Part shown: piece by piece, positions 44,142 to 52,092 of the stretch
Position numbering within the stretch: the first letter of the stretch is position 1
Layout of the letters: every line of letters starts with the position of its first letter
Assembly (NCBI GenBank): GCA_044225675.1
Contig: JBGAIH010000008.1
Span: forward strand, 89,316-153,315
DNA from: JACMQX01 sp044225675
Lineage (GTDB): Bacteria; Pseudomonadota; Gammaproteobacteria; Burkholderiales; Burkholderiaceae_C
Reading direction: 5' to 3'
Length of the DNA stretch: 64,000 bases
The notes under the pieces: generated by a model
What the model was told of the DNA's origin: nothing
The model's input: only the letters and a program-made list of their open reading frames with translations
Database searches by the model: none
Translations under genes and position numbers: made by a program

Positions 44142-45182
44142 TTACTTGTAGGCGACGGCCTTGCCGGACGCGTCCTTGATCTCGCCCCAGGCCTTCTCGA
44201 TCGTGGACTTCACGGCGGCAGGCATCGGCACGTAGTCGAGGCTGTCGGCCGTGGCGTCGCCGTTCTTGTAGGCCCAGTCGAAGAACTTCAGGGCGGCGGC
44301 GGCCTGCGCCGGCTTGTCCTGGGTCTTCTGCATCAGGATGAAGGTGGCACCGGTGATCGGCCACGAATCCTTGCCGGGCTGGTTCGTCAGGATCTGGTAG
44401 AAGCTCTTGGACCATTCGGCGCCAGCGGCCGCCGCCTTGAAGGCGGTGTCGTCGGGCGAGACGAAATTGCCGGCAGCGTTCTGCATCTGCGCGAAGGTCA
44501 TCTTGTTCTGCTTGACGTAGGCGTACTCGACGTAGCCGATCGAGTTGGGCAGGCGGCCGACGAAGGCGGCGACGCCTTCATTGCCCTTGCCGCCCGCGCC
44601 CACCGGCCAGTTCACCGCCGTGCCCTCGCCGACCTTGGACTTCCACTCGGCGTTCACCTTGCTCAGGTAGTTGGTGAAGATGAAGCTGGTGCCCGAGCCG
44701 TCGGCGCGGCGCACCGGCGCGATGGCGGCGTCCGGCAGAGCCAGGCTGCCGTTGAGCGCCTTGATCGCCGGGTCGTTCCACTTGGTGATCTTGCCCAGGT
44801 AGATGTCGCCGAGCACGGCGCCGCTCAGCTTGAGCTGGCCGGGCGCGATGCCCTTGATGTTGACCACGGGGATCACGCCGCCGATGACGGTGGGGAACTG
44901 CATCAGGCCCTTCTTGGCCAGCTCGTCGTCCTTGAGCGGGGCGTCGGAGGCGCCGAAGTCGACCGTCTTGGCCTCGATCTGGCGCAGGCCGGCGCCGGAG
45001 CCGACCGACTGGTAATTGATCTTGACGCCAGTGGCCTTGTTGTAGTCGGCCGCCCACTTGGAGTACAGCGGGGCCGGGAAGCTGGCGCCGGCGCCGGTGA
45101 CTTCCTGGGACTGGGCGAAGGCGGAGAGCGAAACCAGGGCCGCGGCCAGCGCGACCTTTGCGAAATTCGTTGTGTTGGACAT
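44142..45182 (-). CDS. pstS: Phosphate-binding periplasmic protein PstS
   Basis: 346 residues. A signal peptide ends near AFAQSQE. The mature protein starts EVTGAGASFPAPLYSKWA, the universal PstS motif, and contains YQSVGSGAGLRQIEAKTVDF and APVRRADGSGTSFIFTNYLS, which supply the phosphate-binding loops. First gene of the pstSCAB-phoU-phoB-phoR operon. A GAAAGG ribosome binding site precedes the ATG, and a PhoB-box-like repeat lies about 55 bp upstream. Confidence 0.98.
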   Translation of the reverse strand: MSNTTNFAKVALAAALVSLSAFAQSQEVTGAGASFPAPLYSKWAADYNKATGVKINYQSVGSGAGLRQIEAKTVDFGASDAPLKDDELAKKGLMQFPTVIGGVIPVVNIKGIAPGQLKLSGAVLGDIYLGKITKWNDPAIKALNGSLALPDAAIAPVRRADGSGTSFIFTNYLSKVNAEWKSKVGEGTAVNWPVGAGGKGNEGVAAFVGRLPNSIGYVEYAYVKQNKMTFAQMQNAAGNFVSPDDTAFKAAAAGAEWSKSFYQILTNQPGKDSWPITGATFILMQKTQDKPAQAAAALKFFDWAYKNGDATADSLDYVPMPAAVKSTIEKAWGEIKDASGKAVAYK

Positions 45183-45233
45183 CGTAGAACCTTTCAGGTG
45201 GATGGAACGATGTGGAGAACTCTACGAAGCCTT

Positions 45234-45252
45234 TGTGACAACCCCATGACAC
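45234..45252 (-). promoter_or_regulatory. Pho box upstream of pstS
   Basis: On the minus strand two TGTCA repeats (45251-45247 and 45240-45236) are exactly 11 nt apart, read as TGTCAT, 5 nt, TGTCAC. This matches the PhoB consensus of two CTGTCA(T/C) repeats separated by 4 nt, in the correct orientation, 54-70 bp before the pstS ATG. Confidence 0.82.
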
Positions 45253-45305
45253 ATGCGTTTCATTGGGAAGACAGGGGCTTTTGCGTCAGGCCCCGCTGAG
45301 TACGG

Positions 45306-45323
45306 CGTCACGGTTCTGTCACA
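45306..45323 (+). promoter_or_regulatory. Pho box upstream of the fasciclin gene
   Basis: On the plus strand GTCA at 45307-45310 and CTGTCAC at 45316-45322 are 11 nt apart; the second half matches the PhoB consensus exactly. GATACG, a possible -10, follows about 8-10 nt later, and the ATG of the lipoprotein gene is at 45368. The divergent pstS and lipoprotein genes would then each have their own box. Confidence 0.6.
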
Positions 45324-45367
45324 TCGCGCCGATACGCTCCACGCCAATCTTCAACCCGGAGCTCATC

Positions 45368-45853
45368 ATGATCCAACGCCTTGCGGCCGTCGCCGCCCTC
45401 ACCGCTGCCCTCGCCGCCTCGCTGGCCGGCTGCGCCACCACCGCCACGCCCGTGTCGGTGGCCGACACCATCGCCGCCGACCCGCAGCTGAGCACGCTCA
45501 ACAGCCTCGTGGTCAAGGCGGGCCTGGCCGACACGCTCAAGGGCACGGGCCCCTACACCGTGTTCGCCCCGACCAATGACGCCTTCAAGGCCGTGCCCGC
45601 CAAGACCCTGGACGATCTGGCCAAGGACCCGGCCAAGCTCAAGGCCGTGCTGGCCTACCACGTGCTGCCGGCCAAGGTCGGCTCGGCCGAAGTCAAGAAC
45701 GGCAACGCCAAGACGGTCAACGGCGCAAACCTGGCCCTGTCCAAGGCGGGCTCCTTCGTCACGGTCGAAGAAGCCATGGTCCAGACCGCCGACATCCCGG
45801 CGACCAACGGTGTCGTGCACACGGTCGACCGCGTGCTGATGCCTCCGCGCTGA
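45368..45853 (+). CDS. Fasciclin-domain lipoprotein
   Basis: 161 residues from the ATG at 45368 (GGAG 7 nt upstream). A lipobox LAGC ends the signal peptide (Cys about residue 21). The rest is one fasciclin (FAS1) domain: SVADTIAADPQLSTLNSLV, TGPYTVFAPTNDAFKAVP, KLKAVLAYHVLPAKV and a final NGVVHTVDRVLMPP, all diagnostic. FAS1 proteins act in adhesion or small-molecule binding at the cell surface. The stop and the next gene's start share one base (TGATG), so the lipoprotein and the binding protein are coupled. A Pho-box-like repeat lies upstream, divergent from pstS. Confidence 0.93.
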   Translation: MIQRLAAVAALTAALAASLAGCATTATPVSVADTIAADPQLSTLNSLVVKAGLADTLKGTGPYTVFAPTNDAFKAVPAKTLDDLAKDPAKLKAVLAYHVLPAKVGSAEVKNGNAKTVNGANLALSKAGSFVTVEEAMVQTADIPATNGVVHTVDRVLMPPR

Positions 45854-46989
45854 TGCCGGTGAACGCCATCGACCGCCGCCGTTGGCTGCAAGGCACGGCG
45901 GCGCTGGCAGCGCTTTGCGCCGCGCCAGCCCGGGCCCAGGCACCGAAGGCGTCCAGAACGCCCTTCGTCGCGCAGATCGTCGACGTCTCCAACGAGCAGC
46001 AGGACGTGTCCAAGGACTTCCTGATCGGCTCGCGCGCCGCCTGGCAGGAGTCGGCCAGCCGCGGCGGCCTGCGCGGCCGACCCGTCGGGCATCTGGCGGT
46101 CGAGGTGGACGGCACCGAAGCCGGCCTGCGCGCGGCGCTCGCGCAGCTGGCCGACAACCCGGCCTGCGTCGCGCTGTCGGGCACCGCCAGCGATCCGGTC
46201 GCGGCGCTGGCGGTGGCGCAGTTGCGCAAGGACGGCCTGGCGCTGGCGCATGCGGCGCCCTGGCTGCAGAACTCCAGCATCGAGACCGACGAGCGCACCT
46301 TCCCGATCTTCGCGACCCGGCAGGAGCAGATCGGCCACGCCCTCAAGTCCCTCACCGTCATGGGCGTGCAGGAACTCGGCGCGGTCTACGCCTCGGCGCG
46401 CGAGCATGGGCTGTACCGCGAGGACGTCGAGCGCATTGCCACCACCTTCCGGCTGCGCCTTCAGTCCTACGCGCCCACGGGCGACCTCAAGGCGCTCGGC
46501 CAGCGCGTGGGCCAGGGCTCGGCCGCGATCCTGCTGTTCATCGGCGGCACCCCCGAACTGGTGCAGTTCACCCAGGGCCTGGAGAAGCAGGCGCGCCAGC
46601 GTTACCTGATCGCGCTGGCCGACGTGAACCTGCAGACCATGCTGCAGATGGGCGGCTCGCGCAGCACGCCGGTCATCGCGACCCAGGCCGTGCCGATGAC
46701 CAGCCAGTCCTCGCTGCCCGTGGTGCGCGCCTACCGCGACACCATGGCCCGGCTCTTCGACGAACCGCCAACGCCGCTGAGCCTGGCGGGCTACATCGCC
46801 GCGCGCTACACCCAGGACGTGATGGCCGAGGTCGACGGGCCGCTGACCCGCGCCTCGGTGCTGCAGGCCTTCCAGCGGCGCGCCAGCGTCGACGTGGGCG
46901 GCTTTCGCGTCACCTACCAGCAGCAACGGCGCGGCGCCAGCTACGTCACGCAGACCATGCTCTCGGCCGACGGCCGGGTGATCGGTTGA
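45853..46989 (+). CDS. Type I periplasmic binding protein (Leu/Ile/Val-receptor-like)
   Basis: 378 residues. The N-terminus DRRRWLQGTAALAALCAAPA is a probable Tat signal, cleaved near ARAQ. The body has the two-lobed periplasmic-binding-type-1 layout: VALSGTASDPVAALAVAQLR, EQIGHALKSLTVMGVQELGA, and SLAGYIAARYTQDVMAEVDG near the end. It has no ABC permease or ATPase genes beside it, so it is an orphan receptor. Coupled by TGATG to a fasciclin lipoprotein with a likely Pho box. The ligand is unknown; a phosphonate or phospho-ester role would be speculation. Confidence 0.82.
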   Translation: MPVNAIDRRRWLQGTAALAALCAAPARAQAPKASRTPFVAQIVDVSNEQQDVSKDFLIGSRAAWQESASRGGLRGRPVGHLAVEVDGTEAGLRAALAQLADNPACVALSGTASDPVAALAVAQLRKDGLALAHAAPWLQNSSIETDERTFPIFATRQEQIGHALKSLTVMGVQELGAVYASAREHGLYREDVERIATTFRLRLQSYAPTGDLKALGQRVGQGSAAILLFIGGTPELVQFTQGLEKQARQRYLIALADVNLQTMLQMGGSRSTPVIATQAVPMTSQSSLPVVRAYRDTMARLFDEPPTPLSLAGYIAARYTQDVMAEVDGPLTRASVLQAFQRRASVDVGGFRVTYQQQRRGASYVTQTMLSADGRVIG

Positions 46990-47172
46990 GCGGCTGATCG
47001 GCCGACCCGACGACCGACCCGCAGCGGACCTGGCTGAACGGCCTTGCGCACCCCCGACGCCCTGCGCCCGCGGACCCGGCCCCGCCCTGCTCCGGCGACG
47101 CGCCGGGGCCTTTCGCGCGGGTCCGCTCGCCCCTCGGGCTACCATGCAGCCTGCACCCCTCCTGAATCCCTC

Positions 47173-48675
47173 ATGCAAAACGGAACCCGCCTCGCCGCCG
47201 TCGATCTCGGCTCCAACAGCTTTCGACTGGAGATCGGCCGCTACGACCATGGCCAGATCCACCGCACCGAATACCTCAAGGAAACCGTCCGCCAGGGCAA
47301 CGGACTGGACGCCGCGCGCAACCTCACCCCGGAAGCGATGCAGCGCGGCTGGGACTGCCTGGCGCGCTTCGGCGAGCGCCTCGCAGGCTTCCCGCGCCAC
47401 CAGGTGCGCGCCGTGGCCACGCAGACCCTGCGCGAGGCCCGCAACCGCGACGAGTTCCTGGCGCGGGCGCATGATGTGCTGGGCTTTCCGATCGACGTGA
47501 TTCCGGGCCGCGAGGAAGCGCGGCTGATCTACCAGGGCGTGGCCCACCTGCTGCCGCAGTCGGACGAGCGCCGGCTGGTGGTGGACATCGGCGGGCGCTC
47601 CACCGAACTCATCCTCGGCCACGCCTATGAAGCCTCGGTCATGGAGTCGTTCCGCGTCGGCAGCGTCGCCTGGTCGATGAAATACTTTCCCGAAGGCCAC
47701 TTCACCGCCACCGCCTTCGACCGCGCCGAGATCGCAGCCAAGGCCGTGCTGGAGGAAGCGCTCGACGCCTACCGGCCCGACGCCTGGGACGTGGCCTATG
47801 GCTCCTCCGGCACCGTGGGCGCGGTGGGCGACGTGCTGGCGGCCGCCGGCTACCCTGCGGGCCAGGTCACGCAGGAGGGGCTCGACTGGCTGCTCGACCG
47901 CCTGCTCAAGGCGCAGAGCGCCGACCGGCTGCGGCTCGACGGCATGAAGGACGACCGGCGCGCGGTCATCGGCGGCGGCGTGAGTGTGCTGCGCGCGGTG
48001 TTCAGCCTGCTGCAGGTGCGGCAGATGGCGACGGCACAGGGCGCGCTGCGCCACGGCGTGCTCTACGACCTGCTGGACCGCGAACAGGGCCAGACCGACC
48101 TGCGCTCCACCACCGTCGAGCGGCTGCGCGCACGCTTCGGCGTGGACGCGCCGCAGGCCCAGCGCGTCGAGCGCGTGGCCACGCACCTCTTCAGGCAGCC
48201 CGGTCCTGTGGCCGGCAGCGAGCCGGACGAGCTGGAGCGCCACTTGCGCAAGCTCGGCTGGGCCGCGCAGCTGCATGAGATCGGCAGCGTCATCTCGCAC
48301 AGCGACTACCACAAGCACGGCGCCTACATCCTCGACAACGCCGATGCGCCGGGCTTTGCCCAGCCCGAGCTGCACCGGCTCGGTCTGCTGGTACTCGGCC
48401 ATCGCGGCAAGCTGCGCAAGCTCGACATCGACTACGGCGACACCGTGTTCGTGCGGCAACTGCTGGCCCTGCGTCTGGCCGTGATCCTGTGCCACGCCCG
48501 GCGTGACCCGGACCTCAAGGGCCTGCAACTGTCGGCGGGCATCGACGGTGCCGCGTTCCTGCTCGACTGCCGCGAGGGCTGGGCCCAGGCCTATCCGCAG
48601 TCGGCCCACCTGCTGCGCGAAGAAGTCACGGCCTGGCAGAAGACGCCCTGCCCGCTGGCAGTCCACGGCTGCTGA
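47173..48675 (+). CDS. ppx: Exopolyphosphatase (Ppx/GppA family)
   Basis: 500 residues from the ATG at 47173. AAVDLGSNSFRLEIGRYD (phosphate-binding loop 1), VDIGGRSTELILGHAYEA (loop 2), AYGSSGTVGAVGDVLAAAGY and a C-terminal HD-like helical part with QLHEIGSVISHSDYHKHGAY support Ppx. It releases phosphate from the ends of polyphosphate, or converts pppGpp to ppGpp in GppA members. It sits close to ppk2, ppk1 and the pst operon, which favours the polyphosphate role. No strong ribosome binding site at the ATG. Confidence 0.93.
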   Translation: MQNGTRLAAVDLGSNSFRLEIGRYDHGQIHRTEYLKETVRQGNGLDAARNLTPEAMQRGWDCLARFGERLAGFPRHQVRAVATQTLREARNRDEFLARAHDVLGFPIDVIPGREEARLIYQGVAHLLPQSDERRLVVDIGGRSTELILGHAYEASVMESFRVGSVAWSMKYFPEGHFTATAFDRAEIAAKAVLEEALDAYRPDAWDVAYGSSGTVGAVGDVLAAAGYPAGQVTQEGLDWLLDRLLKAQSADRLRLDGMKDDRRAVIGGGVSVLRAVFSLLQVRQMATAQGALRHGVLYDLLDREQGQTDLRSTTVERLRARFGVDAPQAQRVERVATHLFRQPGPVAGSEPDELERHLRKLGWAAQLHEIGSVISHSDYHKHGAYILDNADAPGFAQPELHRLGLLVLGHRGKLRKLDIDYGDTVFVRQLLALRLAVILCHARRDPDLKGLQLSAGIDGAAFLLDCREGWAQAYPQSAHLLREEVTAWQKTPCPLAVHGC

Positions 48676-48734
48676 CGGCGCTGCAGGGCGCCTCGCGCCT
48701 TTGCCTTGCGGCGTGCCGCGCCATGCACGCGAGT

Positions 48735-48762
48735 TTGACCGATGCACCCGGAACGGTATAAA
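48735..48762 (+). promoter_or_regulatory. Sigma-70-type promoter
   Basis: TTGACC (48735-48740) and TATAAA (48757-48762) are separated by 16 bp, a near-consensus promoter reading toward the Ala/Lys/Pro-rich gene. The -10 lies inside the palindrome 48753-48775. Confidence 0.7.
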
Positions 48763-48775
48763 CTGTTTATACCGT
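48753..48775. promoter_or_regulatory. 23-bp perfect palindromic operator
   Basis: ACGGTATAAAC (48753-48763), a single central T (48764), and GTTTATACCGT (48765-48775) form an uninterrupted perfect palindrome that covers the -10 element and ends 18 bp before the ATG at 48794. Strong operator character, probably for the product of the downstream gene. Confidence 0.85.
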
Positions 48776-48793
48776 TTACGCAAAGGACTCTCC

Positions 48794-49342
48794 ATGGCCA
48801 CCGCCTCCCGTACCCGCACCGCAGCCAAGCCTGCGGCCAAAGCACCCGGCAAGACCTCTGCCAAGCCGCCAGCCAAGTCAGCCGCAAAAGCGCCGGCCAA
48901 GGCACCCGCTGCAGCGCCCTCCGCCGGGCTGTCGCAGTCCCCCTCGCCAGCCAAGGCGGCTCCCGCCCCGGCCAAGCCTGCCGTCCCGACCAAGCCTGTC
49001 GCTGCGGCCAAACCCGCAGTGCCCGCGAAGCCGGCCGCACCCGCCAAGCCTGGCAAAGCCGCCAAGACCGACAAGCCGGGCAAATCCAGCAAGGCCGACA
49101 AGGAGGCCAAGCCCAAGAAACCCAAGCAGGTGCGCGACAGCTTCACCATGCCCAAGGACGAGTACGCTGCCATCGCCGCGCTCAAGCTGCGCGCCGCACG
49201 CCTGGGCAAGCCGGTCAAGAAGAGCGAGCTGCTGCGCGCCGGCATCAAGGCCCTGGCCGCCATGGCCGACGGCGCCTTCCTCGCGGCGACGCAGGCCGTG
49301 CCGGCGATCAAGACCGGCCGTCCCTCGCAAAGCGGCGACTGA
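48794..49342 (+). CDS. Ala/Lys/Pro-rich protein with C-terminal ribbon-helix-helix-like domain
   Basis: 182 residues from the ATG at 48794 (AAGGA at good spacing). Residues 1-115 are a disordered tail of repeated AKPAAK/PAKP-type units like bacterial histone H1-like proteins. The C-terminal 65 residues carry QVRDSFTMPKDEYAAIAALK, RLGKPVKKSELLRAGIKALA, which looks like a short strand followed by two helices, as in MetJ/Arc regulators. A perfect palindrome covers its promoter, so it is probably an autorepressor with an unspecific DNA-binding tail (inference). It lies between ppx and ppk2. Confidence 0.7.
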   Translation: MATASRTRTAAKPAAKAPGKTSAKPPAKSAAKAPAKAPAAAPSAGLSQSPSPAKAAPAPAKPAVPTKPVAAAKPAVPAKPAAPAKPGKAAKTDKPGKSSKADKEAKPKKPKQVRDSFTMPKDEYAAIAALKLRAARLGKPVKKSELLRAGIKALAAMADGAFLAATQAVPAIKTGRPSQSGD

Positions 49343-49366
49343 GCAGCGGCCGCCCTGCCCCGGGCG

Positions 49367-49385
49367 CGTGACGGCTTCGTGACAT
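49367..49385 (-). promoter_or_regulatory. Possible Pho-box-like repeat upstream of ppk2 (reverse orientation)
   Basis: TGAC repeats at 49369 and 49380 are 11 nt apart, read on the minus strand as ATGTCAC, GAAG, CCGTCAC. The spacing is right but the orientation is opposite to the ppk2 gene, which weakens a regulatory claim. Confidence 0.3.
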
Positions 49386-49463
49386 CCACGGCCGGCGCTC
49401 GGGCTTGCCCCCTCGTTGCGATGGAAAGGGTTACGCTCGAAGGCTGAACCCCGAAGGCCCACC

Positions 49464-50360
49464 ATGCGCACCGACCCCCTTGAAGAAGCCCACGGCCTGC
49501 GCCGCGAACTGCTCGACAGCTACGACGAAGAGCTCGAACTCGAACTGGACGACCATGCGGTGGACGGCCAGCTCTCGGCCGAAGACCGGCTCGAGCGCGC
49601 CCGCTACTTCCGCGAGCTGTTCCGCCTGCAGGGCGAACTCGTCAAGCTGCAGGACTGGGTGGTGGCCACCGGCCACAAGATGGTCGTGGTGTTCGAGGGG
49701 CGCGATGCCGCCGGCAAGGGCGGCGCGATCAAGCGCATCACGCAGCGGCTGAGCCCGCGCGTGTGCCGCGTGGCTGCCCTGCCCGCACCCAACGACCGCG
49801 AGCGCACCCAGTGGTACTTCCAGCGCTACGTCAGCCACCTGCCGGCTGCGGGCGAGATCGTGCTGTTCGACCGCAGCTGGTACAACCGCGCCGGCGTCGA
49901 GCGCGTCATGGGCTTTTGCTCCGACGAGCAGTACGAGGAGTTCTTCCGCAGCGCGCCCGAGTTCGAACGCATGCTGGTGCGCTCGGGCATCCAGCTCGTC
50001 AAATACTGGTTCTCGATCTCCGACGAGGAGCAGAACCTGCGCTTTCTCAGCCGCATCCGCGACCCGCTCAAGCAATGGAAGCTCAGCCCGATGGACCTGG
50101 AGTCGCGCCGCCGCTGGGAGCAGTACACCCGCGCCAAGGAGGTCATGCTCGAACGCACCCACACCGACGAGGCGCCGTGGTGGGTGGTGCATGCCGACGA
50201 CAAGAAGCGGGCGCGCCTGAACTGCATCGACCACCTCCTGTCGCAGGTGCCCTACAGCGCGGTCGACCACCCCGAGGTCCAGTTGCCCGAGCGCGAGCGA
50301 CACAGCGACTACGCGCGCCGCCCGGTGCCGCAGGAGCTGTTCGTGCCCGAGCGCTACTGA
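49464..50360 (+). CDS. ppk2: Polyphosphate kinase 2
   Basis: 298 residues from the ATG at 49464 (GAAGG about 8 nt upstream). VVVFEGRDAAGKGGAIKRIT is the PPK2 Walker A near residue 75. LPAPNDRERTQWYFQRYVSH, LFDRSWYNRAGVERVMGF (lid and Walker B) and LKQWKLSPMDLESRRRWEQY are hallmark segments. Single-domain, class I size. PPK2 uses polyphosphate to phosphorylate NDPs, generating GTP or ATP. Stands alone, convergent with corA across a 12-bp repeat array. Confidence 0.96.
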   Translation: MRTDPLEEAHGLRRELLDSYDEELELELDDHAVDGQLSAEDRLERARYFRELFRLQGELVKLQDWVVATGHKMVVVFEGRDAAGKGGAIKRITQRLSPRVCRVAALPAPNDRERTQWYFQRYVSHLPAAGEIVLFDRSWYNRAGVERVMGFCSDEQYEEFFRSAPEFERMLVRSGIQLVKYWFSISDEEQNLRFLSRIRDPLKQWKLSPMDLESRRRWEQYTRAKEVMLERTHTDEAPWWVVHADDKKRARLNCIDHLLSQVPYSAVDHPEVQLPERERHSDYARRPVPQELFVPERY

Positions 50361-50397
50361 GCCGGGCGTTACTGAGCCGATGGCCACGGAGCCGACC

Positions 50398-50457
50398 GCC
50401 GGCCCACATGCCGGCCCACATGCCGGCCTGCACTCCGGCCCGCACGCCGGCCCGCCC
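50398..50457. repeat. 12-bp tandem repeat array, five units
   Basis: Units start at 50398, 50410, 50422, 50434 and 50446. The first two are identical GCCGGCCCACAT; later ones drift toward GCCGGCCCGCCC. Lies in the 105-bp gap between the convergent ppk2 and corA genes. Confidence 0.75.
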
Positions 50458-50465
50458 GCCGCCTG

Positions 50466-51617
50466 CTAACGTTCCCGGCGCCAGAACGTGAGCACCGCCG
50501 CCACCGCCGTGAAGCTCAGCACCACGGCGACGATGATCCAGAAGCCTTGCGGGTCCTGCGCCAGCGGCACACCGCCCACGTTCATGCCGAACAGACCGGC
50601 CAGGATGTTGATCGGCAGCGCCAGCACCGTCACCACGGTGAGCACGAACAGGCTGCGGCTGTTGGCCTCGTTCACCGCCGCGGCAACCTCCTCCTGCAGC
50701 AGCCGGATGCGTTCCTGCAGCGACACCATGTCGCTGAGCACCACCGCGAACTCCTCCGACGCGCCGCGCAGCTCCTGCGCGTCGCCGTCGGCGATCCAGG
50801 CCGGCGGATGCGACAGCAGCCGCAGCAGCGATGCCGGCTCGGGCGCCAGCAGGCGCTGCAGCCGCACCAGGAGCCGGCGCATCGCGCCCAGCCGCACGCG
50901 CTTGTAGCGGGCCTTGCCGCCCAGCAGGTCGTCCTCCACGTCATCGACGCGCCGGCTGACCGTGCGCACGATCTCCACCAGCACGTCGGCCTGGGCCCGC
51001 AGCAGGCGCTCCAGCAGCTCGACGGTGGAGCGGATCGGCTCGCCCGCGCGCACCCGCGAGCGCAACTGGTCGACCGAGCGCAGCGGCTGGTGGCGCGCCG
51101 TCACCACGAGCGACTGGTCCACGCTCATCCACAGCGTGGAGATCTCGGACGGCTCGAACGAGAAGTCGAAGTGCACGTCGTTGAGCACCGCGACCAGGCT
51201 GTTCTCGTCGCGCTCCACGCGCGTGGAGCGCAGGCGGTCGTCCAGCGCCTCGAAGAACGCGGCCGACAGTCCGCCATGCCGGCGCAGCCACCGCAGCGTG
51301 CCCGAATGCGCGAGATTGAAATGCAGCCAGACGATGCCGTCCCGTGTGCCCGAACGCAGTGCCTGCAGCACGTCCGCTGCGTCCTCCGACGCCACCGGGC
51401 TCGCCACGCCGGTGGCACTGAAGCGAAAGCCTGCGATCAGGCCGGATTCGTCGGCACCCCAGGCCGCTGCTGCGCTGGCGGCGGTGCCGGGTGCAAAGGT
51501 CTCGGAGCCGAAAGCACGCGGCACTACGTGTTCAGAGCCGGCCGCGTCAACGCGCGGCTGCAGCAGCCCCTGCGGTACCTGACCGGCCCGATCCTGCCGC
51601 ATCGCATCGCTCTCCAT
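50466..51617 (-). CDS. CorA/ZntB-family divalent metal transporter
   Basis: 383 residues. After a 50-residue Ala-rich head comes a long helical cytoplasmic domain (VWLHFNLAHSGTLRWLRRHG, VHFDFSFEPSEISTLWMSVD), then VVLSDMVSLQERIRLLQEEV. Two C-terminal helices flank the signature GMN in ILAGLFGMNVGGVPLA near residue 340. This is the pentameric Mg2+/Co2+ or Zn2+ channel fold. Most like the ZntB branch because of its length, but the metal is undetermined. Downstream of sixA with a 9-bp gap, so probably in the same transcript. Confidence 0.9.
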   Translation of the reverse strand: MESDAMRQDRAGQVPQGLLQPRVDAAGSEHVVPRAFGSETFAPGTAASAAAAWGADESGLIAGFRFSATGVASPVASEDAADVLQALRSGTRDGIVWLHFNLAHSGTLRWLRRHGGLSAAFFEALDDRLRSTRVERDENSLVAVLNDVHFDFSFEPSEISTLWMSVDQSLVVTARHQPLRSVDQLRSRVRAGEPIRSTVELLERLLRAQADVLVEIVRTVSRRVDDVEDDLLGGKARYKRVRLGAMRRLLVRLQRLLAPEPASLLRLLSHPPAWIADGDAQELRGASEEFAVVLSDMVSLQERIRLLQEEVAAAVNEANSRSLFVLTVVTVLALPINILAGLFGMNVGGVPLAQDPQGFWIIVAVVLSFTAVAAVLTFWRRER

Positions 51618-51626
51618 GCCAGCGAC

Positions 51627-52088
51627 TCACAGCATGTCGGGCGACTGCGCGGTCAGCAGCACCACCTGGCCCTGCCCTTCGCGGTCGCGGCTGCGCAGCC
51701 ACCAGACCGCTCCCTTGCGGATCGCGCACTCCTGGGCCGGAATGCCCAGCAGCAGCGCTGCGACCTGGCCCAGCGTGGGTTGGTGGCCGACCACCAGCAC
51801 GGTCACCTTGCCGTGCGGCCATCGCACCAGCTCCAGCAGGTCGCCGGCCGTGCCCTGCGGCCCCAGTTCCGTGCGCAGCTTGAACTTGCGGCCGAGGGCC
51901 AGGGCGGTCTGTTCACAGCGGCGCGCCGGGCTGCACAGCACGCGCGCGCCCTCGGGCAGATGCCGGTCGAGCCAGGCGGCCACGCGTGCGGCCTGCTTCT
52001 CGCCGCGCTGCGTCAGCGAACGCTCAAGGTCGTTGCCGCCCTCGGCCGGCTCCTCGGCTTCGGCGTGGCGCCAGAGGATGAGGTCCAT
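51627..52088 (-). CDS. sixA: Phosphohistidine phosphatase SixA-like
   Basis: 153 residues from MDLILWRHAEAEEP (ATG 52088; an upstream extension inside ppk1 was rejected). RHAEAEE contains the catalytic His of the histidine-phosphatase superfamily, RVLCSPARRCEQTALALGRK the second loop, and VVGHQPTLGQVAALLLG the second active His. Length and layout match SixA, which removes phosphate from phospho-His on proteins. The ATG begins 4 nt after the ppk1 stop, so the two are co-translated. Confidence 0.93.
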   Translation of the reverse strand: MDLILWRHAEAEEPAEGGNDLERSLTQRGEKQAARVAAWLDRHLPEGARVLCSPARRCEQTALALGRKFKLRTELGPQGTAGDLLELVRWPHGKVTVLVVGHQPTLGQVAALLLGIPAQECAIRKGAVWWLRSRDREGQGQVVLLTAQSPDML

Positions 52089-52092
52089 GGCG

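Noticed and set aside
43140..45299. 719-residue plus-strand open frame opposite pstC and pstS
   Set aside because: Its composition (His, Arg, Gly, Gln-rich) is that of a complementary-strand artefact of pst genes.
45655..49389. 1244-residue minus-strand open frame across the fasciclin gene, binding protein and ppx
   Set aside because: Low-complexity shadow of three motif-bearing plus-strand genes; no recognisable domain.
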